64,000 bases of DNA. It comes from Leisingera sp. S132 (GTDB lineage Bacteria; Pseudomonadota; Alphaproteobacteria; Rhodobacterales; Rhodobacteraceae). Position 1 is the stretch's first letter; each line of letters starts with the position of its first letter. The stretch covers positions 2,540,001 to 2,604,000 of the forward strand of contig NZ_CP083553.1 of the NCBI RefSeq assembly GCF_025144465.1. Direction: 5' to 3'. Shown piece by piece: positions 8,151 to 16,483 of this stretch. The notes under the pieces are model-generated. The model was not told the DNA's origin. It searched no databases and saw only the letters and a program-made list of their open reading frames with translations. The translations under genes and the position numbers were made by a program.

Positions 8151-8969
8151 TCATGCGACAGCCGGGTCCGGGCTGCCCTGCCCCCAGAACCGGCGCAGCA
8201 GCGCGGCGGTTTCCGCCGGGTGGGTGATTGGCAGCATGTGGCCCGCGCCTGGTACCGCGGTGTGTGCGGCTGCGGGCAGACGGCGGCAGAGGCTGCGGGC
8301 GATGGCGGGGATCACGGGCGGGCTGGCGGCACCTGTCAGGATCTGCACCGGCATCGTCACGGGCTCCAGCGCGCCCGGGGCCAAGGTGCCGTTGGCATCC
8401 GAATGCAGCACCGCGCGGCTGGCCATCACCACCGGCATGGCGCGGACCATGGCGGCACGGGCGGGGGCTGGCAGGTCGGGCCATTTGGGCTCGCCTGCCC
8501 CCCACATGCGGTTGAACAGCCGGGTAGTAAGTTCACGGTCCCCCGCTTCCCAGGCGGCTTCGGCCGGAAGGCTGGCCGCCTCCAAAGCGGCAAAGGCGGC
8601 GGGGTCTTCCTGTTGCGCGGCGGCAAACAGCACCGGTTCGATCAGGGTGAGGCTGCGCACCAGGTCCGGGCGGGCCATCGCCATGCGCAGCGCCACCGTG
8701 GCGCCGAAGGAATGGCCCAGAAGGTCCACGGGAGCCGTCAGCAGCGAAAGCCCTGCCTGCATGTTCAGCAGCTGGTAGTTACCCTGCCCGTCCCAGTCCG
8801 GGCTGCGGCCATGGCTGAGCATGTCGAAGGCGGTGAGGGTGATTTCCTCCGCCAGCACCTCTGCCACCCCGCGCCAGGCGCCGGAATGGGCCAGCGAGCA
8901 ATGCACCGCCAGCACCGCGCGCGGGCCGTGGCCGAAGCTGCGGCGGAACACCTGCGGCGCGCTGCTCAT
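8151..8969 (-). CDS. Alpha/beta hydrolase
   Basis: A 272-residue alpha/beta-hydrolase fold protein. The oxyanion region is VHCSLAHSG near residue 22, the nucleophile elbow is GHSFG with Ser87, and the catalytic His is in GAGHMLPITHP near residue 240; an acid residue lies between. The substrate is unknown. It is transcribed away from prs and converges on the SnoaL-like gene 15 bases away. Confidence 0.88.
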   Translation of the reverse strand: MSSAPQVFRRSFGHGPRAVLAVHCSLAHSGAWRGVAEVLAEEITLTAFDMLSHGRSPDWDGQGNYQLLNMQAGLSLLTAPVDLLGHSFGATVALRMAMARPDLVRSLTLIEPVLFAAAQQEDPAAFAALEAASLPAEAAWEAGDRELTTRLFNRMWGAGEPKWPDLPAPARAAMVRAMPVVMASRAVLHSDANGTLAPGALEPVTMPVQILTGAASPPVIPAIARSLCRRLPAAAHTAVPGAGHMLPITHPAETAALLRRFWGQGSPDPAVA

Positions 8970-9138
8970 GCGGGGCCTGCCAGCCGGGCATATCCGCGAG
9001 GGGTTGAGAGGGGGTGCCGTGATGCCACCAAAAGCTGTTTCTCCCGCTTAGAACTATGCGCGAGGGTAAGTGCATGATAAGCGGGGTTCAATATCACGAA
9101 TCTGACACATTGCCATTGCTGCCTGGGGATAACAGCCA

Positions 9139-10161
9139 ATGCCGACCTTGAACGAACCCAAGCTGATTGCTGGGAACGCCAACCTTCCTCTTGCCCAAGC
9201 CATTACCCGCCGCATGAGCATGCACCGCGGTGTCGACCAGGGGCTGGTGGATGCCCGCGTCGAGCGGTTCAATGACGGCGAGATCTTCGTCGAAGTCTAT
9301 GAGAACGTCCGCGGCGAGGACATGTTCATCATCCAGCCGACCTCCAACCCGGCCAATGACAACCTGATGGAACTGCTGATCATCGCTGACGCGCTGCGCC
9401 GTTCCTCGGCCCAGCGCATCACCGCGGTGATCCCCTACTTCGGCTATGCCCGCCAGGACCGCCGCACCAAGGCGCGCACGCCGATCTCGGCCAAGCTGGT
9501 CGCCAACATGCTGACCGGTGCGGGCATCGAGCGGGTGCTGACCATGGACCTGCACGCGGCGCAGATCCAGGGCTTCTTCGACATTCCGGTGGACAACCTC
9601 TATGCCAGCCCGATCTTTGCGCTGGACGTGAAGGACCAGTTCAAGGACCGGATGGACGAGCTGATGGTGGTGTCGCCGGACGTTGGCGGCGTGGCCCGTG
9701 CCCGCGAGCTGGCCAAGCGCATTAACGCGCCGCTGTCGATCGTTGACAAGCGCCGCGAGAAGCCCGGTGAAGTGGCAGAGATGACCGTGATCGGTGACGT
9801 GAAGGACAAGATCTGCCTGATCGTCGACGACATGTGCGACACCGCCGGCACCCTGTGCAAGGCGGCGCAGGTGCTGCTGGACAACGGTGCCAAGGAAGTG
9901 CACGCCTATATCACCCACGGCGTGATGAGCGGCCCGGCGGTGGAGCGGGTCAGCAACTCGGTGATGAAATCGCTGGTGCTGACCGACTCGATCCAGCCGA
10001 CCGAAGCGGTGAAGAACGCGCCCAACATCCGCATCGTGCCGACCGCGCCGCTGTTCACCCAGGCGATCCTGAACATCTGGCACGGCACATCGGTGTCCTC
10101 GCTGTTCGAGGACAAGACCCTGGTGCCGATCTACGAGAGCCTGTATTCCAACGGCGGCTGA
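9139..10161 (+). CDS. prs: Ribose-phosphate pyrophosphokinase
   Basis: A 340-residue PRPP synthetase that makes phosphoribosyl pyrophosphate from ribose 5-phosphate and ATP for nucleotide, histidine and tryptophan synthesis. Visible are the flexible-loop region [21 protein letters not shown], the divalent-metal site around [16 protein letters not shown], and the PRPP-binding signature [13 protein letters not shown]. It is slightly longer than the usual 310-320 residues because of an N-terminal extension. A strong terminator lies directly downstream. Confidence 0.96.
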   Translation: MPTLNEPKLIAGNANLPLAQAITRRMSMHRGVDQGLVDARVERFNDGEIFVEVYENVRGEDMFIIQPTSNPANDNLMELLIIADALRRSSAQRITAVIPYFGYARQDRRTKARTPISAKLVANMLTGAGIERVLTMDLHAAQIQGFFDIPVDNLYASPIFALDVKDQFKDRMDELMVVSPDVGGVARARELAKRINAPLSIVDKRREKPGEVAEMTVIGDVKDKICLIVDDMCDTAGTLCKAAQVLLDNGAKEVHAYITHGVMSGPAVERVSNSVMKSLVLTDSIQPTEAVKNAPNIRIVPTAPLFTQAILNIWHGTSVSSLFEDKTLVPIYESLYSNGG

Positions 10162-10186
10162 GGCGGCTGTTTGACTGAATTGGAAA

Positions 10187-10209
10187 GCCCCGCGATTGCG
10201 GGGCTTTTT
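10187..10209. terminator. Rho-independent terminator between prs and the MFS gene
   Basis: GCCCCGC at 10187-10193 pairs perfectly with GCGGGGC at 10198-10204 around the loop GATT, followed by five T residues at 10205-10209 and preceded by AAA. It ends prs and may also serve the convergent MFS gene. Confidence 0.92.
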
Positions 10210-10214
10210 GCTTT

Positions 10215-11408
10215 TCAGGCGCTGGCGCGGCGGCGTCCTGCGTGCAGGGCGGCGGCAAGGGCGGCTGCGGCCATCAGCGCAATACCTGCCGCAGCACTGC
10301 CGAATGTGCCGCCGTAGCCCCACTTTGCAATGGCCGGTGTGGTGAAGAACGGCGACAGGAACTGGCCGCAGAACACCGAGGCCGTGAGGATGGCGCCGGC
10401 AGTGCCGCGGCGTGCGGACGGAGCCAGGGCCAGGGCCATCGCGACAAATCCAGGCGAGACCGTGGCATAGCCGATGCCGACAGCCATCGCGCCTGCGAGG
10501 GACAGGGCGGCGCTGCCCTGCTGAGCCAGTACCGTGAACCCCAGCGCAAGCGCGCCATAGCCGAGGGCAAATACAGCGCTGTGCGGCAGCCTGGACTTGA
10601 GCCGGCCGTAAAAGAGCGCGGCGATACCGCCGCAGAGCGACAACAGGCCCAGCCCGGCGCCGGTCATCAGCGCGCTGTTGAGGCCCTGGGACGCAAAGAA
10701 GAACGGCAGCTGGGTCGGCATCATGAAGAACAGCCCGTTGGTCAGCATCTGCAGCGCAGAGACGGCAATGACCAGCAGCAGCCAGGCCGGGTGGCCCGGC
10801 GCCTCTGCCTGCCCTGCCCCGCCGGTGCTGTGCCGGGGTTCGGGGGCGTGGCGCCAGACGGTGTAAAGGCACACGACAGCCAGCCCGTAGATCAGGAACG
10901 GCAGCCGCGGCGACAGGGTGGCGGCCAGCCCGGCGGTGCCGATGAAAACCAGCCCGCCGAAATTGCGGGCGGAGATCTGCAGCCCGGTCAGGGCCTGGCG
11001 GCTGGCACCGGTAAAATAATCGCCGATCAGCGCGGTCTGCGCAGTCATGATCAGGCCGACCGCAATGCCAAGGCCAAAGCGGCTGATGAGCATCAGGTGC
11101 AGGCCCGGCAGGTAAAAGCCCGCTGTGCCGCACAGAAGGAACAGCCAGATCCCTGCCAGCAGCACCCGCCGCCGCCCGCTGCGGTCGGTGAGCCAGCCTG
11201 CCAGCGGCGCGGTAAGCATCACCCCGAGCGAGGGCGCGGTGACCAGCAGCCGCACCAGAAAGCCCGCATCAGGCGTATCTGAAAACTCTTGCTCCAGCCC
11301 TGCCAGCGCCGGGCTGATGGTGGCGTTGGCCATGACCGTAAGGCTGGCGGCCATCAGCAGCGCAATGGCCTGGGGATGCCGCCAGAGGTTTTGGGTGTTG
11401 CTCGTCAT
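10215..11408 (-). CDS. Major facilitator superfamily transporter
   Basis: A 397-residue integral membrane protein with about 12 hydrophobic segments. MFS motif A appears between segments 2 and 3 as GWLTDRSGRRRVLL, and the ALTGLQISARNFGG region fits segment 5. Drug-efflux or sugar-efflux MFS members look like this; the substrate is unknown. It is divergent from a MerR-family regulator, a common arrangement for inducible efflux pumps. Confidence 0.88.
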   Translation of the reverse strand: MTSNTQNLWRHPQAIALLMAASLTVMANATISPALAGLEQEFSDTPDAGFLVRLLVTAPSLGVMLTAPLAGWLTDRSGRRRVLLAGIWLFLLCGTAGFYLPGLHLMLISRFGLGIAVGLIMTAQTALIGDYFTGASRQALTGLQISARNFGGLVFIGTAGLAATLSPRLPFLIYGLAVVCLYTVWRHAPEPRHSTGGAGQAEAPGHPAWLLLVIAVSALQMLTNGLFFMMPTQLPFFFASQGLNSALMTGAGLGLLSLCGGIAALFYGRLKSRLPHSAVFALGYGALALGFTVLAQQGSAALSLAGAMAVGIGYATVSPGFVAMALALAPSARRGTAGAILTASVFCGQFLSPFFTTPAIAKWGYGGTFGSAAAGIALMAAAALAAALHAGRRRASA

Positions 11409-11457
11409 CGGGGATTTTCCTTGTCCTGTCCGTTCAAGGCTGGCAGCCTGCCAATTG

Positions 11458-11467
11458 AAGCCGGCTT
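11458..11467. promoter_or_regulatory. Palindrome in the MFS/MerR divergent promoter region
   Basis: AAGCCGGCTT is a perfect 10-bp palindrome in the 69-base gap between the MFS start (11408) and the MerR start (11478). MerR proteins bind dyads in stretched spacers, so this is a plausible operator, but no clear -35/-10 pair could be fixed around it. Confidence 0.3.
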
Positions 11468-11477
11468 GAGGTCAAGG

Positions 11478-11879
11478 ATGAAACTTCTGGATATCGGCGA
11501 GGTCGCGGACCGCTCCGGCGTGGCGCCCTCTGCCTTGCGGTATTACGAGGATCTGGGGCTGATCACCTCGGCGGCGCGCAAGGGGCTCAGGCGGCAGTTC
11601 GGGCCGGAGGTCCTGCTGCAGCTGTCGCTGATCACGCTGGGCAAGGCGGCGGGGTTTTCACTGCAGGAGATTGCGGGCATGTTCGGCAAGGACGGCCAGC
11701 CCGATCTGCCGCGGGAGCAGCTGCACGCGCGCGCCGATGCGCTGGAGGTGCAGATCCGCGAGCTGACGCTGCTGAAGGAGGCGCTGCGCCATGTGGCGGA
11801 CTGCCCGGCGCCCAGCCATCTGGAGTGCCCGAAGTTTCAAAAGCTGCTGCGGGCCGGGTCGATCACGGCGGAGGTTTAA
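11478..11879 (+). CDS. MerR family transcriptional regulator
   Basis: A 133-residue protein with the MerR winged helix-turn-helix at its start (IGEVADRSGVAPSALRYYED) followed by a long dimerising helix (about 75-110) and a C-terminal Cys pair in DCPAPSHLECPKF. The Cys pair resembles, but does not match, the SoxR cluster, so metal or redox sensing is possible but unproven. ATG 11478 follows a weak AAGG. It is divergent from the MFS gene and probably controls it. Its stop overlaps the convergent lectin gene by 4 bases. Confidence 0.85.
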   Translation: MKLLDIGEVADRSGVAPSALRYYEDLGLITSAARKGLRRQFGPEVLLQLSLITLGKAAGFSLQEIAGMFGKDGQPDLPREQLHARADALEVQIRELTLLKEALRHVADCPAPSHLECPKFQKLLRAGSITAEV

Positions 11880-12226
11880 TCGACGTCCCAATCGTCGGCG
11901 TGCGGCAGTTCACCTATTGCCAGCCAGGACGCGCGCAGGCGGGCGGCGCGGCTGTCGGCCCAGGTGCGGAAGACGATCTCGAACCCTTCGCAGGTGATAT
12001 TTTCCGCCACCAGCTCCGCGCGGATCGGGGCGGTGGTGGCCATATCCCAGAGAGACACCGAGACATGCACCGCCGGCGGGCTGGCATAGGCGGTGCTGAA
12101 AGCAACCGGCTGGCGCCGCACCCGCGGCCCGGTGCCGGTCCACATCTCGCCGCCCTCCTCGAAATCAGAGAAGACGGTGACATCGCCCTGTTCGACCCCG
12201 GTCCGGGGATTGCGCAGCCTTTTCAT
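11876..12226 (-). CDS. H-type lectin domain protein
   Basis: A 116-residue protein matching the H-type lectin domain seen in discoidins and snail agglutinins: an N-terminal FSDFEEGGEMWTGTGPR strand region, then PPAVHVSVSLWDM and a C-terminal FRTWADSRAARLRASWLAIGE. Short stand-alone copies are common in Rhodobacterales, and their sugar target is unknown. No signal peptide is visible. The frame is open far upstream, but ATG 12226 gives the family-length protein. Confidence 0.8.
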   Translation of the reverse strand: MKRLRNPRTGVEQGDVTVFSDFEEGGEMWTGTGPRVRRQPVAFSTAYASPPAVHVSVSLWDMATTAPIRAELVAENITCEGFEIVFRTWADSRAARLRASWLAIGELPHADDWDVD

Positions 12227-12561
12227 TCCGGTTCCCAAGCAGTTAGCCCGCTTCTCAGAGTAAGTCATACAGCGGGATAATCCAGAAATCAGCCGAAATG
12301 CGGCCGAATATGTGGCCTTTCGCGCACGGCGGGGGACGGCGGTGCTGCGGCTGCATCCCCCTGGGCGCAGGGGCAAGACCGGCCCGGACGAGGGAAATTT
12401 CCCCTCAACCGGCCAAACATCCCCGAAACGGGCCGTTCTCCCCGGATGTCGCAATATCTGTGGATTCCGGCGCGCTGGCATCGAGTCCGCGGCGGCGATC
12501 TCTGGTGTGTATCTGCATCCGCCAAAGCCAGGCGTTTTTGACCCAAGGGAGGAGAAACCCC
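12227..12561. other. Leader region before nhaC with no supported gene
   Basis: About 335 bases between the lectin gene start and the NhaC start. The plus-strand frame is open through it in phase with NhaC, but the composition does not look coding and the family homology begins only at 12562. It probably holds the divergent promoters; I see no clear hexamers. Confidence 0.45.
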
Positions 12562-14034
12562 GTGTCACCATCTGATCCGAATACCGCAAAACCCGGTCTG
12601 GGACTGGCGCTGCTGCCAATCCTGCTGACCCTCTTGGTGCTGGGCATCCAGCTGTTCTACTTCGGCGACTTCACCCCGCATATCCCGCTGGCGATCGGCA
12701 TTGCCATCACCGCGCTGGCCGGCCTGAAGCTGGGCCACAAGTGGGACAACATCGAAGAAGGCGTGTTCCACGTCATCAACATCTCGCTGCCGTCGGTGTC
12801 GATCCTGATCACCGTCGGCATGATCGTCGGGATCTGGATTGCCAGCGGCACCGTGCCGACGCTGATCTATTACGGCCTGAAAATCCTGTCGCCGGAGCTG
12901 TTTCTGGCTGCGGGCATGGTGCTGTGCTCCATCGTGTCGGTGTCGCTGGGCACCTCCTGGGGCACCGTGGGCACGGTCGGCCTGGCGCTGATGGGCATCG
13001 GCGCGGGCTTTGGCATTCCGATGTACTGGACCGCAGGCGCGGTGGTTTCGGGCGCCTTCTTCGGCGACAAGATCTCGCCGCTGTCGGACACCACCAACCT
13101 GGCCCCGGCCGTCACCGGCACCAACCTGTTCGACCACATCCGCAACATGCTGCCGACCACCGTGCCGTCGATGCTGATTGCGCTGGGGATCTATCTGGTG
13201 GTGGGCTTCACGCTGATCGACACCTCGCAAGTGTCGTTTGAGCGGATCGACGCGATCACTGCGGCGCTGGACGAGGCGTTCTGGATTTCGCCGCTGATGC
13301 TGCTGCCCGCCCTGCTGGTGATCGTGCTGGCGGTGAAGAAACAGCCCCCCATCCCGTCGCTGTTTGCCGGTGCGGTTGTCGGCGGCATCATGGCGATGGC
13401 GTGCCAGGGCGCGGGTCTGCACGAGACCTTCACATTCGCCAACAGCGGCTATTCCATCGACACTGGCGTGGCGGAAATCGACCCGTTGCTGAACCGCGGC
13501 GGCATCCAGTCGATGATGTGGACGATCTCGCTGGTGCTGCTGGCGCTGGGGTTCGGCGGCGCGCTGGAGCGCACCGGCTGTTTGCAGGCGATCATCGAGG
13601 TGATCATCGCCCGGGTGAAGAGCTTTGCCGGCATCCAGACCTCGGCCATTCTGACCTCGGTTGCGACCAACACCGTGGCCGGTGACCCCTATCTGTCGAT
13701 TGCCCTGCCGGGGCGGATGTATGCGCCGGTTTACCGCGGCATGAAGTATTCGCCGCTGAACCTGTCGCGCGCCATCGAGGAAGGCGGCACGCTGGTGTCG
13801 CCGCTGATCCCCTGGAACGCGGGCGGCGCCTTTGTGATCTCGGCGCTGGCGCTGGGGATTGGTGATGGCAACTTCGAGAACCTGCTGTACATCCCGCTGG
13901 CCTTTGCCTGCTGGCTGTCGCCGCTCATCGGCATCTTCTATGCGATGACCGGGCTGTTCTCGCCCAAGGCCAGCGACGATGAGATCGCGTCCTGGGAGGA
14001 TAGCGGCGAGCCGGTGCAGGAACTTACCGCCTGA
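12562..14034 (+). CDS. nhaC: Na+/H+ antiporter, NhaC family
   Basis: A 490-residue inner-membrane protein with about 11-12 hydrophobic segments and the family hallmarks GTSWGTVGTVGLAL and AFFGDKISPLSDTTNLAP, where polar residues in broken helices bind the ion. The start is GTG 12562, preceded by GGGAGGAG (12547-12554) at 7 bases. NhaC exchangers swap cytoplasmic Na+ for H+, which suits a marine organism; related NhaC-type proteins exchange malate and lactate. A strong hairpin terminator follows. Confidence 0.9.
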   Translation: MSPSDPNTAKPGLGLALLPILLTLLVLGIQLFYFGDFTPHIPLAIGIAITALAGLKLGHKWDNIEEGVFHVINISLPSVSILITVGMIVGIWIASGTVPTLIYYGLKILSPELFLAAGMVLCSIVSVSLGTSWGTVGTVGLALMGIGAGFGIPMYWTAGAVVSGAFFGDKISPLSDTTNLAPAVTGTNLFDHIRNMLPTTVPSMLIALGIYLVVGFTLIDTSQVSFERIDAITAALDEAFWISPLMLLPALLVIVLAVKKQPPIPSLFAGAVVGGIMAMACQGAGLHETFTFANSGYSIDTGVAEIDPLLNRGGIQSMMWTISLVLLALGFGGALERTGCLQAIIEVIIARVKSFAGIQTSAILTSVATNTVAGDPYLSIALPGRMYAPVYRGMKYSPLNLSRAIEEGGTLVSPLIPWNAGGAFVISALALGIGDGNFENLLYIPLAFACWLSPLIGIFYAMTGLFSPKASDDEIASWEDSGEPVQELTA

Positions 14035-14044
14035 TCCTTCCCCG

Positions 14045-14077
14045 CGCGCGCCGGAGCCTCCCCTCCGGCGCGCGTTT
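14045..14077 (+). terminator. Hairpin terminator after nhaC
   Basis: A perfect 12-bp stem, CGCGCGCCGGAG at 14045-14056 with its complement at 14063-14074, encloses the loop CCTCCC and is followed by TTT. The T tract is short but the stem is very stable. Confidence 0.75.
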
Positions 14078-14110
14078 CACTGTGAACGCCCCATCTGTTA
14101 GGTTAGCGAT

Positions 14111-15127
14111 ATGACATTCCGCAGCTTTGTCCCGAAGGGTGCGGCCAGTTTCCGGGTCGATTACGACGGGCCGCCCAAAGACATCTATTTTGTGCTTCTG
14201 CCGAAGCTGACCATGCTGGCCTTCAGCGCTGCGGTGGAGCCGCTGAGGATTGCCAACCAGGTGACCGGCAAGGAGCTGTACCGCTGGTTTCTGCTGAGCG
14301 AGGACGCAGCGCCAGTGCCCTGCTCCAACGGCATCGAAATCAACACCGGCATGGGGCTGGAGGACCTGCCGCGGGGCAGCTTTGGCTTTGTCTGCGCCGG
14401 CATTGAACCCTCTGACAGCGCCAGCCCCAAGGTGCTGGCCTGGATGCGGCGGCAGAATGCCCACGGCAGCCGCTTTGGCGGTATCTGCACCGGGGCTTTT
14501 GCGCTGGCGCAGGCGGGGCTCCTGCAGGGCCAGCGGTTTACCCTGCACTGGGAGAACCAGCCGTCGTTCTCGGAGTTTTTTCCCGGTCTGGAGCCGACTG
14601 CGAACCTCTATGAAATCGACAAGGGGCTGATGACCTGCGGCGGCGGCAATGCGGCCACCGACATGATGCTGGAGATGATCGAGACCGACCACGGCAAGGA
14701 CCTGGCGGTGATTGTGTCGGACATGTGCATCCACTTTCGCTCCAACAACCGCGAGGCGCTGCAGAAGTCGGCCTATTCGGTGGCGCTGAGCAGCCGCAAC
14801 CAGCATCTGATCAACGCCATGCAGTTCATGCATGAAACCATCGAGGAGCCGGTGGAGGTTGGCGTGGTGGCAGAGCACGCGCAGATTTCGCGGCGCCAGC
14901 TGGAACGGCTGTTCCAGCGCTATGTGGGCACCTCGCCGGTGCAGTTCTACATCGACCTTCGGGTGGGCCGGGCGCTGGCGCTGCTGAACGAGACCAACAT
15001 GACGGTGGCAGAGATATCCGCCGCCACCGGTTTCAGCAGCGCGACCCAGCTGTCGATCCGCTTCAAGAAACGCTACGGGCAGTCGCCTGCCTCCTTCCGC
15101 AAGAGCTGGGCGGAAAAGGAGGCTTAA
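14111..15127 (+). CDS. GlxA family AraC-type transcriptional regulator
   Basis: A 338-residue regulator with an N-terminal DJ-1/PfpI-like (class I glutamine amidotransferase fold) sensing domain and a C-terminal AraC domain with two helix-turn-helices (VAEHAQISRRQLERLF and MTVAEISAATGFSSATQLSIRFKK). The amidotransferase Cys position is present in GGICTGAF. Relatives such as GbdR and CdhR respond to glycine betaine, dimethylglycine or carnitine, so an osmolyte-responsive role is plausible. The target is not evident: nhaC upstream has its own terminator. Confidence 0.9.
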   Translation: MTFRSFVPKGAASFRVDYDGPPKDIYFVLLPKLTMLAFSAAVEPLRIANQVTGKELYRWFLLSEDAAPVPCSNGIEINTGMGLEDLPRGSFGFVCAGIEPSDSASPKVLAWMRRQNAHGSRFGGICTGAFALAQAGLLQGQRFTLHWENQPSFSEFFPGLEPTANLYEIDKGLMTCGGGNAATDMMLEMIETDHGKDLAVIVSDMCIHFRSNNREALQKSAYSVALSSRNQHLINAMQFMHETIEEPVEVGVVAEHAQISRRQLERLFQRYVGTSPVQFYIDLRVGRALALLNETNMTVAEISAATGFSSATQLSIRFKKRYGQSPASFRKSWAEKEA

Positions 15128-15139
15128 GCTCAGGCTGAC

Positions 15140-16357
15140 TCAGGCCTCGTCGCTGGCGAGGGCGGTGCTGAGGTCTGAAATGCGTTCGAGCCGGGTGGAG
15201 ATCCTGTCCTGGAACACGCCAAGCTCATCAATGATGGAGTTCAGCGATTCCCCGACGTTGCCCAGCCGGGCGCATTCGATCTTGCACAGCACCCGGGTGG
15301 TGGTCAGCGCCATGAAATGCCGGTGCAGGGTCAGGCAGGCCTTCTGGATGCGGTCGGCCTCAAACCGGACCGCCTGCAGGCTGGCGCGCGCCTTGCTGAA
15401 CTGGATTTCCGTAAGGTCGCTCAGAATTCCCTGCTCGCGGGAGATGTCGACGGCCGCGGTACCGCCTTCCTGCTCCAGCTGATGGCCGCATTCGGTCAGG
15501 ATCCGGGCCAGGCCCTCGACGAAGATGGCGGCGGTCACCGTGCCCTTGATGGCGCGAAAGTTGCTGTCCTTGCCCCAGACGTGGGCCTCGAACCAGTTCG
15601 ACATCTCGCGCGACATGGCGCTGTAGTTCTGGGACAGCACCGTCACCGGCCCGCCGGCCGGTTCGATGCGCGAGGCGATGACCCGCAAGTTATGGGGGAT
15701 GGTGCGCATCGATTCAAAATCCTGCACCAGCGCCTCGGTCTCCTCAAACAGCTGACCGGCGGTGGCGTGCATCGCGCGGCGTTCCGCCAGCCGGGCGCAA
15801 GGCGGGCGTTTCAGGCCCGCGTCACGGGCCAGCAGTTCCTCTGCCAGGGCGTGGCCTGCAAAGTCGCTGTAGGCCGCAAAGCCCAGTTCCTTGAGGCGGG
15901 CCAGCAGACGGGCGGCGCTGTCCTCCGGGCTCAGCCCGTCTTGCTGCTCGGCCTTGCGCAGGCTGCTGTATTCCTGCTGCACTGTCTTGAGCAGCGGGCT
16001 GGTCGGCTTGATCCGGGCCGAGAGATAGCCGCCGTCGCAGGGCGTGACCACGGCAAACACCCAGTAATAGCTGCCGTCCTTGGCGCGGTTCTTGACATAG
16101 GCGCCGACGGTTTCGCCCGCCTTGATGGTGTCCCACAACAGCTGAAAGACGGCACGCGGCATGTCCGGGTGGCGGATCACCTTATGCGGCGCGCCCAGCA
16201 GGTCCTCCAGCGGGTATTTGGCGACCCGGCTGAACACTGCATTGCCGGCCTGGATCACACCGCGGGGATCGGTGCGGGAAAAGAACACTTCATCAAGGGC
16301 AAAAGCCGATTCCCGGCCAGTGGATTGGGCGGCCAGCGCGCGGTCTTCAAAGGACAC
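15140..16357 (-). CDS. Aer-type PAS domain protein lacking a chemoreceptor tip
   Basis: A 405-residue protein. The N-terminal PAS domain (about 25-115) closely follows the aerotaxis receptor pattern, with VIRHPDMPRAVFQLLW and VKNRAKDGSYYWVFAVV, which in Aer binds FAD. The rest is helical with no transmembrane segment and no recognisable methyl-accepting signalling tip; the C-terminal quarter is predicted coiled coil (DELGVFQDRISTRLERI). It could be a soluble redox sensor passing a signal to other chemotaxis proteins. It is read from its own gene 13 bases from the GlxA stop, convergently. Confidence 0.8.
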   Translation of the reverse strand: MSFEDRALAAQSTGRESAFALDEVFFSRTDPRGVIQAGNAVFSRVAKYPLEDLLGAPHKVIRHPDMPRAVFQLLWDTIKAGETVGAYVKNRAKDGSYYWVFAVVTPCDGGYLSARIKPTSPLLKTVQQEYSSLRKAEQQDGLSPEDSAARLLARLKELGFAAYSDFAGHALAEELLARDAGLKRPPCARLAERRAMHATAGQLFEETEALVQDFESMRTIPHNLRVIASRIEPAGGPVTVLSQNYSAMSREMSNWFEAHVWGKDSNFRAIKGTVTAAIFVEGLARILTECGHQLEQEGGTAAVDISREQGILSDLTEIQFSKARASLQAVRFEADRIQKACLTLHRHFMALTTTRVLCKIECARLGNVGESLNSIIDELGVFQDRISTRLERISDLSTALASDEA

Positions 16358-16483
16358 GTTTCAGTTCCTGTCAGTGGTTGTCTCGTGCCGGTTCTGTTTA
16401 CCGGCCAGTGCTTGCCGAAATGCTAATGCGGGGCGGGTTGCTGGTGTTTTCCCGCCCCGTTTTCCGCCCCGTCATCTTGCGGC

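Noticed and set aside
9094-11133. A 679-codon minus-strand open frame opposite prs and through the MFS gene
   Set aside because: Overlaps prs and a second verified gene in a different frame; low-complexity shadow.
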